From contig JAFXUZ010000094.1 of the NCBI GenBank assembly GCA_017524725.1, forward strand, positions 1 through 40,417: DNA of 40,417 nucleotides, written 5' to 3'. A program made the position numbers and the translations under genes. Of this stretch, positions 8,701 to 16,639 are shown piece by piece. The notes beneath the pieces were generated by a model. That model worked only from the letters and a program-made list of their open reading frames with translations, did no database searches and was not told the DNA's origin. Positions within the stretch are counted from its first letter, which is position 1. Each line of letters starts with the position of its first letter. The stretch is from Clostridia bacterium (GTDB lineage Bacteria; Bacillota; Clostridia; Christensenellales; Aristaeellaceae).

Positions 8701-9243
8701 GTGGGAGGTGCGGAAGCCGTCAAAGAAATGGATGAAGGGCACCCTTGCCCTGACCGCCGAAAGATGGGCGACGCCGGCCAGGTCCATGACCTCCTGGACG
8801 GAGCCGGTGGAAAGCAGGGCAAAGCCGGTCTGGCGGCAGTTCATCACGTCCGAATGGTCGCCGAAAATGGACAGGGCATGGGTCCCGACGGTGCGGCTGG
8901 CCACATGCAGTACGCCCGGCAGGCGCTCGCCGGCGATGCGGTGCATCGTCGGGATCATCAGCATCAGCCCCTGGGAAGAGGTGAAGCTGGTCGCCAGGGC
9001 GCCCGTCTCCAGGGCGCCGTGGACCGCGGCGATGGCGCCGGATTCCGCCTGCATCTCCACCAGGCGGACCGTCTGCCCGAACAGGTTCTTTTTTCCTTTG
9101 GCGCTCCAAAGGTCGGTCTTCCCCGCCATCGGCGAGGAAGGCGTGATGGGATAGATCGCCGCCACGTCCGTAAAGGCATAGGCGATATAGGCGGCGGCCT
9201 CGTTGCCGTCCATGGTCACAAAACGTTTATTGCCCACAGGCAT
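5743..9243 (-). CDS. nifJ: Pyruvate:ferredoxin (flavodoxin) oxidoreductase
   Basis: A 1166-residue single-chain PFOR, the usual length. It oxidises pyruvate with CoA to acetyl-CoA and CO2 and passes electrons to ferredoxin or flavodoxin, a core reaction of anaerobic fermentation. The N-terminal pyrimidine-binding domain holds YPITPSSPM near residue 33. A ferredoxin-type insert carries CLQCNRCSYVC (about 690-703) and CTGCGSCMNVC (about 746-758). A further cysteine pair, CAGCGETPY, lies near 811. The C-terminal TPP domain has GGDGWAYDIGFGG near 960 and VYSNTGGQ. ATG 9243 follows AGGAGG with 9-nt spacing and overlaps the end of the amidohydrolase reading frame by 17 nt, suggesting coupling. It is the last gene of the T-box-led operon. 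Confidence 0.96.
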   Translation of the reverse strand: MPVGNKRFVTMDGNEAAAYIAYAFTDVAAIYPITPSSPMAGKTDLWSAKGKKNLFGQTVRLVEMQAESGAIAAVHGALETGALATSFTSSQGLMLMIPTMHRIAGERLPGVLHVASRTVGTHALSIFGDHSDVMNCRQTGFALLSTGSVQEVMDLAGVAHLSAVRARVPFIHFFDGFRTSHEINKVEEMPYEVLGDMLDRDALDAFRAQALNPEHPMIRATVQNPDIYFQVREANNGDYAALPDVVEDYMARVSEETGREYHLFNYYGAPDADRVIVAMGSVSGCVRETVRTLNARGEKTGFVQVHLYRPFDTARFVRALPASCRRVAVLDRTKEMGASGDPLYLDVLSALRERADVTVVGGRYGLSSKDTTPSQIAAVFANLKEEKPLNSFTIGITDDVTHLSLPEKESFYPSSRGLVSCKFWGLGSDGTVGANKNTVEIINSHTDKFGQAYFEYDAKKSYGVTKSHLRFADEPIMSSYYVKSADFVACHNPSYIGRYDIVSEVREGGTFLLNCPWSREEMEKHLPAKVKRTIAQRHIRFFTIDALGIARELGLGGHFNMVLQAAFFHLMPVIPEEDAVRFIKAAAEKTYFAKGEDVVRRNLAAIDAGISSAREVPVPESWLTVEDEPLPERDVPEVVTGILEPLNAQKGDDLPVSSLMKYKDGVMDMGLTAYEKRGIAVRVPVWQEDLCLQCNRCSYVCPHAVIRPYLLTAEEKENMPEGMKAVPAKGKQAEGLFFTLQVSSADCTGCGSCMNVCPAKEKALAMTPVSQAPDTSEAWDYALTLQDKGDLFDPYTVKGSQFRRPLLEFSAACAGCGETPYAKLLTQLYGDRVFWANATGCSQAWGSAMPGIPYTVNRQGHGPAWSNSLFENNAEFSLGMALSVRQQREKVRDMAAALGERTSDAALKKAIGNYLSVFDDFDLSAKASAELVSALEKDGGEEARELLKRRDQLSKKTFWMFGGDGWAYDIGFGGLDHVVASGENINVLIVDTEVYSNTGGQASKATPVGAVAQFAAAGKKQPKKDLGSILMTYGNVYVAQVAMGADNAQLLRALKEAQDYNGPSVIIAYAPCQEHGLKCGADKVQDEMKKAVDSGYWFLYRYNPEASPRFRLDSEKPTVAYEEFLDGEVRYSSLRRTFPENAKALFAEGAAYAREKYEKLRSLGGE

Positions 9244-10070
9244 TTGCTTTTTCCTCCTCAGAGTCAAATGAGATCCGGTACATCCCGGCGCAGTTCTTCC
9301 AAAGGATCTTTTCTTCTTCTTTCTTATCAAGGCCCAGGGAGCGGAAGAAGTCCAGCTCCCATGCCTGGGACCACATCGGGTAATCCGACCCGAACATGAC
9401 CCTGTCCGCCCCGAAAGCCCGGATGATCTCACAGGACCTGTCCTTCCCGAGCCAGCGGAAGGAGGACGACGTATCGACCGTCAGGTTTTCAAAGCCGGCA
9501 AGCAGCTTTTCGGCCCGGTCCCAGACGCTCCATCCCCCCAGATGCGCCCCGATCATACGAAGCTGGGGGAGCGCCTCCAATACCCGCGCGGTCCTTTCGG
9601 GGTTGGAATAATCATACCTGAAATCCCCCGTATGCACAAGCACCGGCAGGTCAAATTCGATGCAGGCCTCAAACAGGCGGAAAGCCTTCGGGCTGTCCAC
9701 CTCAAAGCGCTGGAAATCGGGATGGATCTTTACCCCCCGCAGGCCGAGGGCCACGATATGTGCCGCGTCCTCACGGACGGACTCAGCGTCGGGGTGGAGC
9801 GCCCCCAGGCCGATGAAACACGCCGCGGGACTTTTTCGCCGTTTCAGCGATGAAGCGATTGATGCTTTCCACCTGCGCGGGGGAGGTCGCCACCGAATGC
9901 ACCACGAAACGGGATATCCCGGCGCTCCTCCCGGAGGAAACAAGGGTGCCAGCGGTCCCGTCCAGGGGGTTCGCGGGCAGCCCGCCGTAAAACCGGTCCA
10001 CTGCTTCCACGGCCCTCGGGGCGATATGGTCCGGGTAAATATGGCAGTGGCTGTCGATGATCCTTGTCAT
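9227..10070 (-). pseudogene. Amidohydrolase (PF04909 type), frameshifted
   Basis: Two overlapping frames together make one metal-dependent amidohydrolase of about 280 residues. The 5' part (10070 to about 9820) starts MTRIIDSHCHIYPDHI, with the HxH metal motif, and runs to AETAKKSRGV. The other frame resumes at FIGLGALHPD and contains GLRGVKIHPD, VLVHTGD, GAHLGG and GSDYPMW, all expected of the family. The frames join if one base is removed from the AAA at 9816-9818, giving ...SRGV-FIGLG... . The lesion is either a real one-base insertion or a sequencing error. The gene sits 14 nt after the acyl-CoA-synthetase fusion and overlaps PFOR, so its product was meant to be part of the operon. Confidence 0.8.
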
Positions 10071-10084
10071 TGGCCGTACCCCGT

Positions 10085-12586
10085 TTATGCCGTCTCTATC
10101 TTGGCGGCTTTCTCCAGGCCCAGTTTTTTCACGGCTTCTTCGCGCATTTTGTATTTCTGGATCTTGCCGGCGTCGTTCATCGGGAAGGATTTGACAAATT
10201 CGATATACCTGGGCACCTTATGCTTGGCCATGTGGTCCAGGACGTATTTCTTCATTTCGTCCTCGGTCATGGTCTCCCCTTCCTTCAGGATGATGCAGGC
10301 CATGATCTCTTCGCCCATCGCCTGGTCCGGCACGCCGATCACCTGAACGTCGCTGACCTTGGGATGGGTATAGATGAACTCCTCGATCTCCTTGGGATAG
10401 ATGTTTTCACCGCCGCGGATGATCATGTCCTTCAGCCGGCCGGTGATGCGGTAATTCCCCTCGGGGGTGCGGCAGGCCAGGTCGCCGGTGTGCAGCCAGC
10501 CGTCCTTGTCGATGGCGGCGGCGGTGGCCTTCGGCATCTTATAATAGCCTTTCATGATGTTGTATCCCCGGGCCACAAATTCCCCGATCACCTCGTCCGG
10601 GCAGTCCTCGCCCGTTTCGGGATCGACTATTTTGCATTCCACCTCCGGGAAGGCGCTGCCCACGGTAGTCACACGGACCTCCAAAGGATCGGTGGTGCGG
10701 CTCATGGTGCAGCCGGGGGACGCCTCCGTCTGCCCGTAGACGATAACGATCTCGGGCATATGCATCTTTTCCACCACGTCGCGCATCACGGCGATGGGGC
10801 ATGGGGACCCGGCCATGATGCCGGTCCGCATGTGGCTGAAATCCGTCTTCGGAAAATCCGGATGGCTCAGCATCGCAATAAACATCGTGGGCACCCCGTG
10901 GAAGGCGGTGATGTGCTCGTTATGGATGCAGGACAGGGACGACTTGGGCGAAAAATACGGGATCGGCAATATGGTGCCGCCGTGGGTCATGGTCGCCGTC
11001 ATGGCCAGCACCATGCCGAAACAGTGGAACATGGGCACCTGGATCATCATCCTGTCCTCGGTGGACAGGTCCATGCCGTCGCCGATGGATTTGCCGTCGT
11101 TCACGATGTTGTAATGGGTCAGCATCACGCCCTTGGGGAAGCCGGTGGTGCCCGAGGTGTACTGCATGTTGCACACGTCGTTGACGTTCACCATGGCCGC
11201 CAGGCGGCGGATCTCATCCCTGGGCGTGCGGGACGCGCAGGCAAGGGCCTCGTCCCAGGTCAGGGCGCCGGGCATCCTGAAGCCCACGGTGATCACGTTG
11301 CGCAAAAACGGCAGCCGCTTGCAGTGCAGCGCCTCGCCGCTCCTGCGGTCCTTCATCTCGGGGCAGAGCTCAGATACGATGGCGCGGTAATCGCTGTCCC
11401 GGTAGCCGTCGATCATCACAAGAGTATGGGTATCCGACTGGCGCAGGAGGTATTCCGCCTCGTGGATCTTGTAGGCGGTGTTCATGGTCACAAGCACCGC
11501 GCCTATTTTGGTGGCGGCCCAGAAGGTCAAAAACCACTGGGGCACGTTGGTGGCCCAGATGGTCACCTTGGACCCGGCTTTCACCCCAAGGGACACCAGA
11601 GCCCGGGCAAATTCGTCCACGTCGTCCCTGAACTGGCTGTAGGTGCGGGTATAATCCAGGGTGGTGAAACGGATGGCCTGCTGATCCGGGAAATGTTCCA
11701 CCATGGTATCCAGCACCTGGGAGAAAGTCTTTTCGATCAGTTCGCCCTTCTTCCACACGTACCGGCCCCTGTGCCGGTTGCTCCAGTACAGGTGGTGATG
11801 GCCGCGCTTGGTATTGGCAAAGGCCCTCATGGTGTTTTCAAAATGGGTCAGGATGATGTCGATATCGTCCAGCTCCCTGGTCCATTCCGGATCCCATACC
11901 AGGGAAACAAAGCCGTCGTAATTCACCGACCTGAGGGCGTTGAACAAGTCCGTAAGCGGGAGCGAGCCTTCGCCGATCAGTTCGGGGACCAGGCTGCCAT
12001 CCTGCTCCCGCCCGTCGTGCAGATGGACATGGCGGACATAGGCGCCAAGGTTCGTAATGCTCTTCTCGGCGTCCTCCCCGGCGGTAAAGACGGTTTCCTC
12101 CATCTTCCACAGCGCGGCCAGCCGTTCGTCGTCGGCGAAACGGTTCAGAAGGTCTCTCAGTTTCTGGGTATCCGCGTAGCGGAAAGCCGTCTCCACCAGC
12201 ACCGTGACCTTGCGGGAGGCCGTCTTTTCCAGAAGTTCTGACAGGATCTTTGCATTTTCGTCGTCGTCCTCGCAGCTGGAATGCACGCTGACGCAGGGGA
12301 TGCCCAGGTTGACCGCCGTTTCGACGCATTCGTCGAATTCACGCGCAAAATCGGGATTATGCCAGTCCATGACGGTGCCGATGCAGGGCACCTCCAGCCC
12401 GAGGCCCAGCAGGGCCCGCCTGACGCCGGCGGAACGCTCCGGATTGGTGGGGCTGTTTTTCCCCGAAAAGAGCCGTCCCCGGATATCGACCATCTCAATG
12501 CCCTGAAGGCGTGCGTTCACCGCCGCGCCGCAGAGCTCCTCCCATGGCATGCCTTTCCAGTTCTGTATTGAGAATGAAAGCTTCAC
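10085..12586 (-). CDS. TIM-barrel epimerase-like / AMP-dependent acyl-CoA synthetase fusion
   Basis: An 833-residue two-domain protein. Residues 1 to about 255 resemble a sugar-phosphate isomerase/epimerase or AP-endonuclease-2 TIM barrel: LSFSIQNWKGM, CVSVHSSCED, VLVETAFRY and HVHLHDG offer metal ligands. Residues from about 265 form an AMP-dependent ligase: YTSGTTGFPKG near 474, YGQTEASP, HTGDLA near 699, the hinge GRLKDMIIRGGENIYP, and a C-terminal GKIQK near 805. The ligase half should activate a carboxylic acid to acyl-AMP and then acyl-CoA. The GTG at 12586 has GGGAGG at 8 nt; the ATG at 12628 has no ribosome site. It lies between the LeuA-like and amidohydrolase genes. The fusion is read without a break, but its substrate is unknown. 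Confidence 0.85.
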   Translation of the reverse strand: MKLSFSIQNWKGMPWEELCGAAVNARLQGIEMVDIRGRLFSGKNSPTNPERSAGVRRALLGLGLEVPCIGTVMDWHNPDFAREFDECVETAVNLGIPCVSVHSSCEDDDENAKILSELLEKTASRKVTVLVETAFRYADTQKLRDLLNRFADDERLAALWKMEETVFTAGEDAEKSITNLGAYVRHVHLHDGREQDGSLVPELIGEGSLPLTDLFNALRSVNYDGFVSLVWDPEWTRELDDIDIILTHFENTMRAFANTKRGHHHLYWSNRHRGRYVWKKGELIEKTFSQVLDTMVEHFPDQQAIRFTTLDYTRTYSQFRDDVDEFARALVSLGVKAGSKVTIWATNVPQWFLTFWAATKIGAVLVTMNTAYKIHEAEYLLRQSDTHTLVMIDGYRDSDYRAIVSELCPEMKDRRSGEALHCKRLPFLRNVITVGFRMPGALTWDEALACASRTPRDEIRRLAAMVNVNDVCNMQYTSGTTGFPKGVMLTHYNIVNDGKSIGDGMDLSTEDRMMIQVPMFHCFGMVLAMTATMTHGGTILPIPYFSPKSSLSCIHNEHITAFHGVPTMFIAMLSHPDFPKTDFSHMRTGIMAGSPCPIAVMRDVVEKMHMPEIVIVYGQTEASPGCTMSRTTDPLEVRVTTVGSAFPEVECKIVDPETGEDCPDEVIGEFVARGYNIMKGYYKMPKATAAAIDKDGWLHTGDLACRTPEGNYRITGRLKDMIIRGGENIYPKEIEEFIYTHPKVSDVQVIGVPDQAMGEEIMACIILKEGETMTEDEMKKYVLDHMAKHKVPRYIEFVKSFPMNDAGKIQKYKMREEAVKKLGLEKAAKIETA

Positions 12587-12676
12587 TTGACTGTCCTCCC
12601 GGATCAGGTTTCCGTATGTTTTATTCATAAGGCCGCTAAAGCGGATATCCCGTTTTTCAGCGGCGGGGACAAATGA

Positions 12677-14083
12677 TCAGTTCAGTTCGTATACGATCTT
12701 GTTCAGCGCGCTGACATAGGCGCGGACGGAAGCGCCGATGATATCGGTGGAAATGCCGTTGCCCGAATACACCCTTCCGCCCGAACGCAGCTTCACCAGG
12801 GCGCTGCCCATGGCGTCGCGGCCTTCGGTCACGGTCTGGATCTGGAAATCGTCCAGTTCGTAATGGTGGCCGATGATCTGCTCGATGGCCTGGAACGCCG
12901 CGTCGATGGGGCCGTCGCCGATGGCGACGCCGCGGACCTGGGCCCCGTCCTTCTCCAGCAGGATATTGGCCGTCGCCGTAATGACGTTGCCGCTGTTGAT
13001 GACGTAGCTCAGCACCTTGTAGGTCGGCGGCACCTGCATCGCCGCGCTGGCGATAATGGCGTCCAATTCCCTGGCCCCCACGAAGTGCTTCTTTTCGGCT
13101 ACCCTGCGGAAGGCCTCGTACACCCTGGCGCCGTCCTCCTCACTGAGCTCGTACCCAAGCTGATGTGCCACCCGTATGATGTCGGCCGCCGTATCGTTGA
13201 TATCCAGGCAGATGCCGGAGGTCTCTTCCTGTGCCAAAGCGCTGAAATGCCCTGTCTCCTCAGCCGGCGCCAGGATCCTTGCGATCTGCGAAACGGCCCT
13301 GTTGATCTCCGTATCCCTGAGGGAGCAGGAAATGCCGATGTCCGCACCCTTTGCCCGGATGAACCTGGCCGCTTCCTCCAGCGCCGGGAACCCGCACTTG
13401 ACGGCTGTGCACTTGATGCCCGTCACGCCTTCACGCACCGCGGCGGCGGCGCAGGACAGGGCCATGGAGATCTCGTCGCTGATCTGGACGCAGAATTCAA
13501 GTCCCTCCAGTTCGGGGACCCGGGAGCGGATCCCGGCGATGAAGGCGCCGAATTCGTCGGGCAGCATGACGCCCGCCGTATCGCACACCGTCACCCGGTC
13601 CGCCCCGGCCTTGATGGCCGACCTGATCATTTCGCACAGGAAATCCTTTTCGGCCCGTGTGGCGTCCACCAGGGATATCTCCACGTGCTCGCAGTGGAAC
13701 CGGGCGCGCCCCACCATTTCGGCAGCTTCCGAAAGCATGGCCGGCGCTTTTTTGTGGCAGGTGTATTCCATCAGCACCGTCGACACCGGCACCAGCAGGT
13801 TCAGGGACGGCTCCTTCGCGTTCCTGATGCTGTCCCATGTTTCCTCGATATTGCCCGCGGACACCTCCACCGCCGCCGACACCCTGGCGGATACCATCGA
13901 CGCCACGGTGCGGTTGGTCAGCTGCTCCGCCTTGCTGCCGGTGATGGGCGCAAGCTCGATGGCGTCCACCTTCAGGCGATCCAGGATCCTGGCGATCTCC
14001 AGTTTGTCCTTAAAGGTCATTTCCCTGCTGCCCGTGTTTGCCGTCTGGCGCAGCGTCATATCGATTACCTGAAGCTTTTTCAT
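12677..14083 (-). CDS. LeuA-like protein (2-isopropylmalate synthase homologue) with degenerate active site
   Basis: A 468-residue relative of 2-isopropylmalate and citramalate synthases. An HMGL-like barrel (about 1-280) is followed by a C-terminal LeuA-type dimer/regulatory domain (about 345-468: PPTYKVLSYVINSGN, IGDGPIDAAFQAIEQI, GRVYSGNG). The catalytic signature DTTLRDGEQ is here DMTLRQTAN, so Asp and Arg remain but the second Asp is lost. The metal motif HxHND is replaced by QISDE, and the GIGERAGN loop by AVKCGFPA. Normal aldol-type condensation therefore seems unlikely; a regulatory or altered catalytic role is possible. ATG 14083 follows GAGGGAAC. The gene is preceded by a T-box leader, as expected for an amino-acid-responsive gene. 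I recall similar uncharacterised proteins in Clostridia. Confidence 0.82.
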   Translation of the reverse strand: MKKLQVIDMTLRQTANTGSREMTFKDKLEIARILDRLKVDAIELAPITGSKAEQLTNRTVASMVSARVSAAVEVSAGNIEETWDSIRNAKEPSLNLLVPVSTVLMEYTCHKKAPAMLSEAAEMVGRARFHCEHVEISLVDATRAEKDFLCEMIRSAIKAGADRVTVCDTAGVMLPDEFGAFIAGIRSRVPELEGLEFCVQISDEISMALSCAAAAVREGVTGIKCTAVKCGFPALEEAARFIRAKGADIGISCSLRDTEINRAVSQIARILAPAEETGHFSALAQEETSGICLDINDTAADIIRVAHQLGYELSEEDGARVYEAFRRVAEKKHFVGARELDAIIASAAMQVPPTYKVLSYVINSGNVITATANILLEKDGAQVRGVAIGDGPIDAAFQAIEQIIGHHYELDDFQIQTVTEGRDAMGSALVKLRSGGRVYSGNGISTDIIGASVRAYVSALNKIVYELN

Positions 14084-14140
14084 GTTCCCTCACATTCCGG
14101 AGCCTCAGCTCCCAAGTTTTCTTTTTAGTCCCCCGGCCAC

Positions 14141-14179
14141 AATAAAGCCCGGAGGCTCACGGTAAGATGAACCTCCGGG
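14141..14179 (-). terminator. Regulated terminator of the T-box leader
   Basis: CCCGGAGG (14148-14155) and CCTCCGGG (14172-14179) form an 8-bp stem, followed on the minus strand by CTTTATT. Its 5' side lies next to the T-box core, allowing the alternative antiterminator fold. Confidence 0.85.
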
Positions 14180-14428
14180 ACGATCAGATCGCGGTACCAC
14201 CCGGATTGCCGCAAAAGCGGCCGCTCTGCAGCGCTCGTCGTAAAGCGCCCGACCTTGGTCACGGGGTCAGCCGGATCTCCATACACAGCAGGCGCTTTTG
14301 CCCGTCTTCCGGAGATCTGCTCTGGCAGGAGACTGCGGCAAGGGACACGCACCGGTTCGCACCGTCCACCGGTTCTCTTCAGCGGTTGCCCATCCGCATG
14401 GTGCCTTCACAGCATTGGATATGCAATT
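14141..14428 (-). promoter_or_regulatory. T-box riboswitch leader, probably leucine-specific
   Basis: The minus-strand leader of the LeuA-like gene contains the T-box core GGGTGGTACCGCG (14190-14202), which pairs with the tRNA acceptor end. It also has an AGAGA bulge and a GGACGGTGCGA apical loop in an ACCGGT/ACCGGT helix, typical of stem I, and a downstream terminator. In my hand fold the stem I base is TGCT/AGCA and GGCA/TGCC, which leaves CTC (Leu) at 14329-14331 in the specifier loop. Uncharged tRNA would stabilise the antiterminator and switch on the operon. The T-box call is firm; the leucine specificity rests on the fold and the gene and is moderate. Confidence 0.88.
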
Positions 14429-14434
14429 AAACAG

Positions 14435-14463
14435 AATTTACCCGAACGGGCAGGTTTTGTCAA
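14435..14463 (-). promoter_or_regulatory. Promoter of the T-box operon
   Basis: -35 TTGACA (14458-14463), 17-nt spacer, -10 TAAATT (14435-14440) on the minus strand. Transcription would start near 14428, just before T-box stem I. Confidence 0.85.
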
Positions 14464-14574
14464 GCGTTTTTTTGTTCCTGCACTGTTTTTTCATTCTCCA
14501 GTTTCCTGTCCCCCGGGCGTCGTTTTTTGCACGAAAACGGCGCTCCCCAAATGGCTTTGCTTCAAAACCCGCCG

Positions 14575-15513
14575 TCAGCGCATGCCCTTGTCGTAGGGGA
14601 TGCCCTCCGCCTTGGGGGCGTGGCTGTTTTTGCTTGTCAGGGCCAGCACCACCAGGGATACGATGTACGGCAGCATATTGTACACCGACCCGGGCAGGTT
14701 CAGGTTCACAAGGAACGGGAAAGCGTTGTAGGTGTTGCTCAGCGACCGGAACAGGCCGAAGAGCAGCGCCACGGCCGCGATGCGCAGCGGCTTCCACTGG
14801 CCGAAGATCATGACCGCCAGGGACAAAAAGCCGAATCCCGCGACGCCCACTTCGAATTTCCACTGGGACACGCCGCCGAGGATGTACATCAGTCCGCCCA
14901 GGCCGCCCAGGAACCCGGAGATCAGGACGCCGGCATAGCGCATTTTGAATACATTGATGCCCACGCTGGCCGCTGCCTGGGGATGCTCGCCGCAGGCCTG
15001 AAGCCGCAGGCCAAACCTGGTGCGGTACAATACCAGGTAGCTGATCACAAGCAGGACCACCGCCGCAAACATCAGGTAACTGATCTCCAGGCCCAGGATA
15101 TTCACCATGAAGTATTTCTTTGCCTGCACGTATACGATCTCGGAAGAGGTGTTGTTGGGGTCGGCCGCCATGTTCAGGGCCTTCACGATGACCGTCGCTC
15201 CGGCGGTGCCCAGCAGGTTCATCGCCGTGCCGACCAGGGTCTGGTCAGCCTTGAAGTTGATGGCCGCCACCGCCAGCAAAAGTGAATACACCATTCCGAA
15301 CAGGACCGCCATCAGCATGCAGCAGACGACCATCATAAAGGGAGGCATATTGGCCAGATACCTCATCCCGAGGGCGCCGCCCAAAGCGCCGAAGACCATG
15401 ACGCCTTCCAGGCCCAGGTTGATGACGCCGCTGTGCTCGGAAAAGCATCCGCCCAGCGCCACCAGCATCAGTACCGACGCAAAGAAGATCGTATATGAAA
15501 TGAGGGTAGTCAT
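14575..15513 (-). CDS. ABC nucleoside importer permease 2 (NupQ/YufQ type)
   Basis: A 312-residue polytopic membrane protein of the BPD_transp_2 family, the second permease of a BMP-type nucleoside importer. Many hydrophobic segments are visible, with the family stretch HSGVINLGLEGVMVFGALGG (27-46) and SVGINVFKMRYAGVLISG. ATG 15513 overlaps the preceding stop by 4 nt (ATGA) and is preceded by GGGAGG at 9 nt. It closes the importer operon. Specificity for purine nucleosides follows from homology of the set, not from residues visible here. Confidence 0.92.
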   Translation of the reverse strand: MTTLISYTIFFASVLMLVALGGCFSEHSGVINLGLEGVMVFGALGGALGMRYLANMPPFMMVVCCMLMAVLFGMVYSLLLAVAAINFKADQTLVGTAMNLLGTAGATVIVKALNMAADPNNTSSEIVYVQAKKYFMVNILGLEISYLMFAAVVLLVISYLVLYRTRFGLRLQACGEHPQAAASVGINVFKMRYAGVLISGFLGGLGGLMYILGGVSQWKFEVGVAGFGFLSLAVMIFGQWKPLRIAAVALLFGLFRSLSNTYNAFPFLVNLNLPGSVYNMLPYIVSLVVLALTSKNSHAPKAEGIPYDKGMR

Positions 15514-16637
15514 GCTTGTTTGCCTCCCTTCTTGCTACGGCCGGCCCTGTCGCCGGGCTTCCGGCTCATGATCCCCCGGAAGAACAGCACAAAGGCACAC
15601 AGGTAAATGATGAAGGAGGAAATGAAATCGGATATCTGGGAAAAATAGCCGAGCGTGGTCACCTGCGCGCCGCCCTCGGTGATGTGCTGGATAAAGTAGG
15701 AGGAGAAGATGGCGCCGATGGGGTTCAGTCCCCCAAGGAACGCCGCCGCGATACCGTTGAAGCCCATGGCGGGCACCGAGGACTGGGTGCATTCCCACTG
15801 CATGGAATCCGTCAGGAACAGCATCGCCGCTCCGAGGGCCGCCAGGGCTCCCGCGATGGCGGTGGTCAGGATGATGTTGAACTTTTCCCTCATGCCGCAG
15901 TACATGGCCGCGTTCTTGTTGAGGCCCGTGGCCTTCAGTTCGTACCCCAGGCGGGTCTTGCTCAGCAGCACCCACACCGCAACGGCGATGATAATTGCCA
16001 GCGGAATGGCGATCGTCACCGTTTTTTCATTGCCGAACCAACTGTTCAGGCCCAGGGAAGGGATCAGGGCGGAGGGATTCTGGCTTGCCACCGTATAGGT
16101 GTCCTTGCCGGTGGGGTTCTTCACCTGGGTCAGGATGGTGTTGATCAGGTACAGCCCGATCCAGTTGAGCATAATGCCGGAAATGACCTCGTTCACGTTC
16201 CGGTAGGCCTTCAGGATACCGGGGATGGATCCCCAAAGCGCGCCGAACACCACCGCCGCCAGAAGGCATACCCACCAGGGCAGGCCCAGGCCCAGGGCGC
16301 AGTACAGGGAAGCGCCCGCGCCGATGACGTACTGCCCGGCCACGCCGATATTGAACAGTCCCACCTTATAGGCAAACAGTACGCTCATGGAGCACATCAG
16401 CAGGGGAACCGTCTTCACCAGGGTCTGTCCGAAATACTTCGGCTGCCTTTTCGCGTTATAGTTCCAGAAATTCTTCAGTACCTTGGATATGCCTTCAACG
16501 GCGTTTTCGGGCTTGATGATCAAAAGCACGATAAAGCCGATCAGCAGGCCCAGCAGGATGCAGATCAGCGACGCGGTGATGGTCTGGACCCAGGGGATGG
16601 AGAAAAAGGACTTTTTTTTGTTTTCCTTGCCCTGCAT
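15510..16637 (-). CDS. ABC nucleoside importer permease 1 (NupP/YufP type)
   Basis: A 375-residue membrane protein pairing with the permease encoded next. A cytoplasmic Lys-rich N-terminus (QGKENKKK) leads into the first helix, and the family stretch ALYCALGLGLPWW and CGMREKFNIILTTAIAGALA are recognisable. ATG 16637 is chosen because GGAG in the end of the ATPase gene lies 8 nt upstream. A GTG at 16643 would overlap that stop but sits too near the ribosome site. Genes before and after overlap or abut, so translation is likely coupled. Confidence 0.92.
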   Translation of the reverse strand: MQGKENKKKSFFSIPWVQTITASLICILLGLLIGFIVLLIIKPENAVEGISKVLKNFWNYNAKRQPKYFGQTLVKTVPLLMCSMSVLFAYKVGLFNIGVAGQYVIGAGASLYCALGLGLPWWVCLLAAVVFGALWGSIPGILKAYRNVNEVISGIMLNWIGLYLINTILTQVKNPTGKDTYTVASQNPSALIPSLGLNSWFGNEKTVTIAIPLAIIIAVAVWVLLSKTRLGYELKATGLNKNAAMYCGMREKFNIILTTAIAGALAALGAAMLFLTDSMQWECTQSSVPAMGFNGIAAAFLGGLNPIGAIFSSYFIQHITEGGAQVTTLGYFSQISDFISSFIIYLCAFVLFFRGIMSRKPGDRAGRSKKGGKQA

Positions 16638-16639
16638 AA

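Noticed and set aside
6019..9399. 1126-codon plus-strand open frame
   Set aside because: It lies wholly antisense to PFOR and its composition (His, Gly, Arg, Asp rich) is that of a shadow frame of a high-GC gene. It has no domain or credible ribosome site.
9227..9943. Separate complete 238-residue amidohydrolase starting at 9943
   Set aside because: Its first 35 residues are out-of-frame translation. The true N-terminus with the HxH motif is in the other frame, so this is one frameshifted gene.
10064..12241. 725-codon plus-strand open frame
   Set aside because: Antisense to the TIM-barrel/acyl-CoA synthetase fusion, whose motifs are intact on the minus strand.
12863..14128. 421-codon plus-strand open frame
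   Set aside because: Shadow of the LeuA-like gene.
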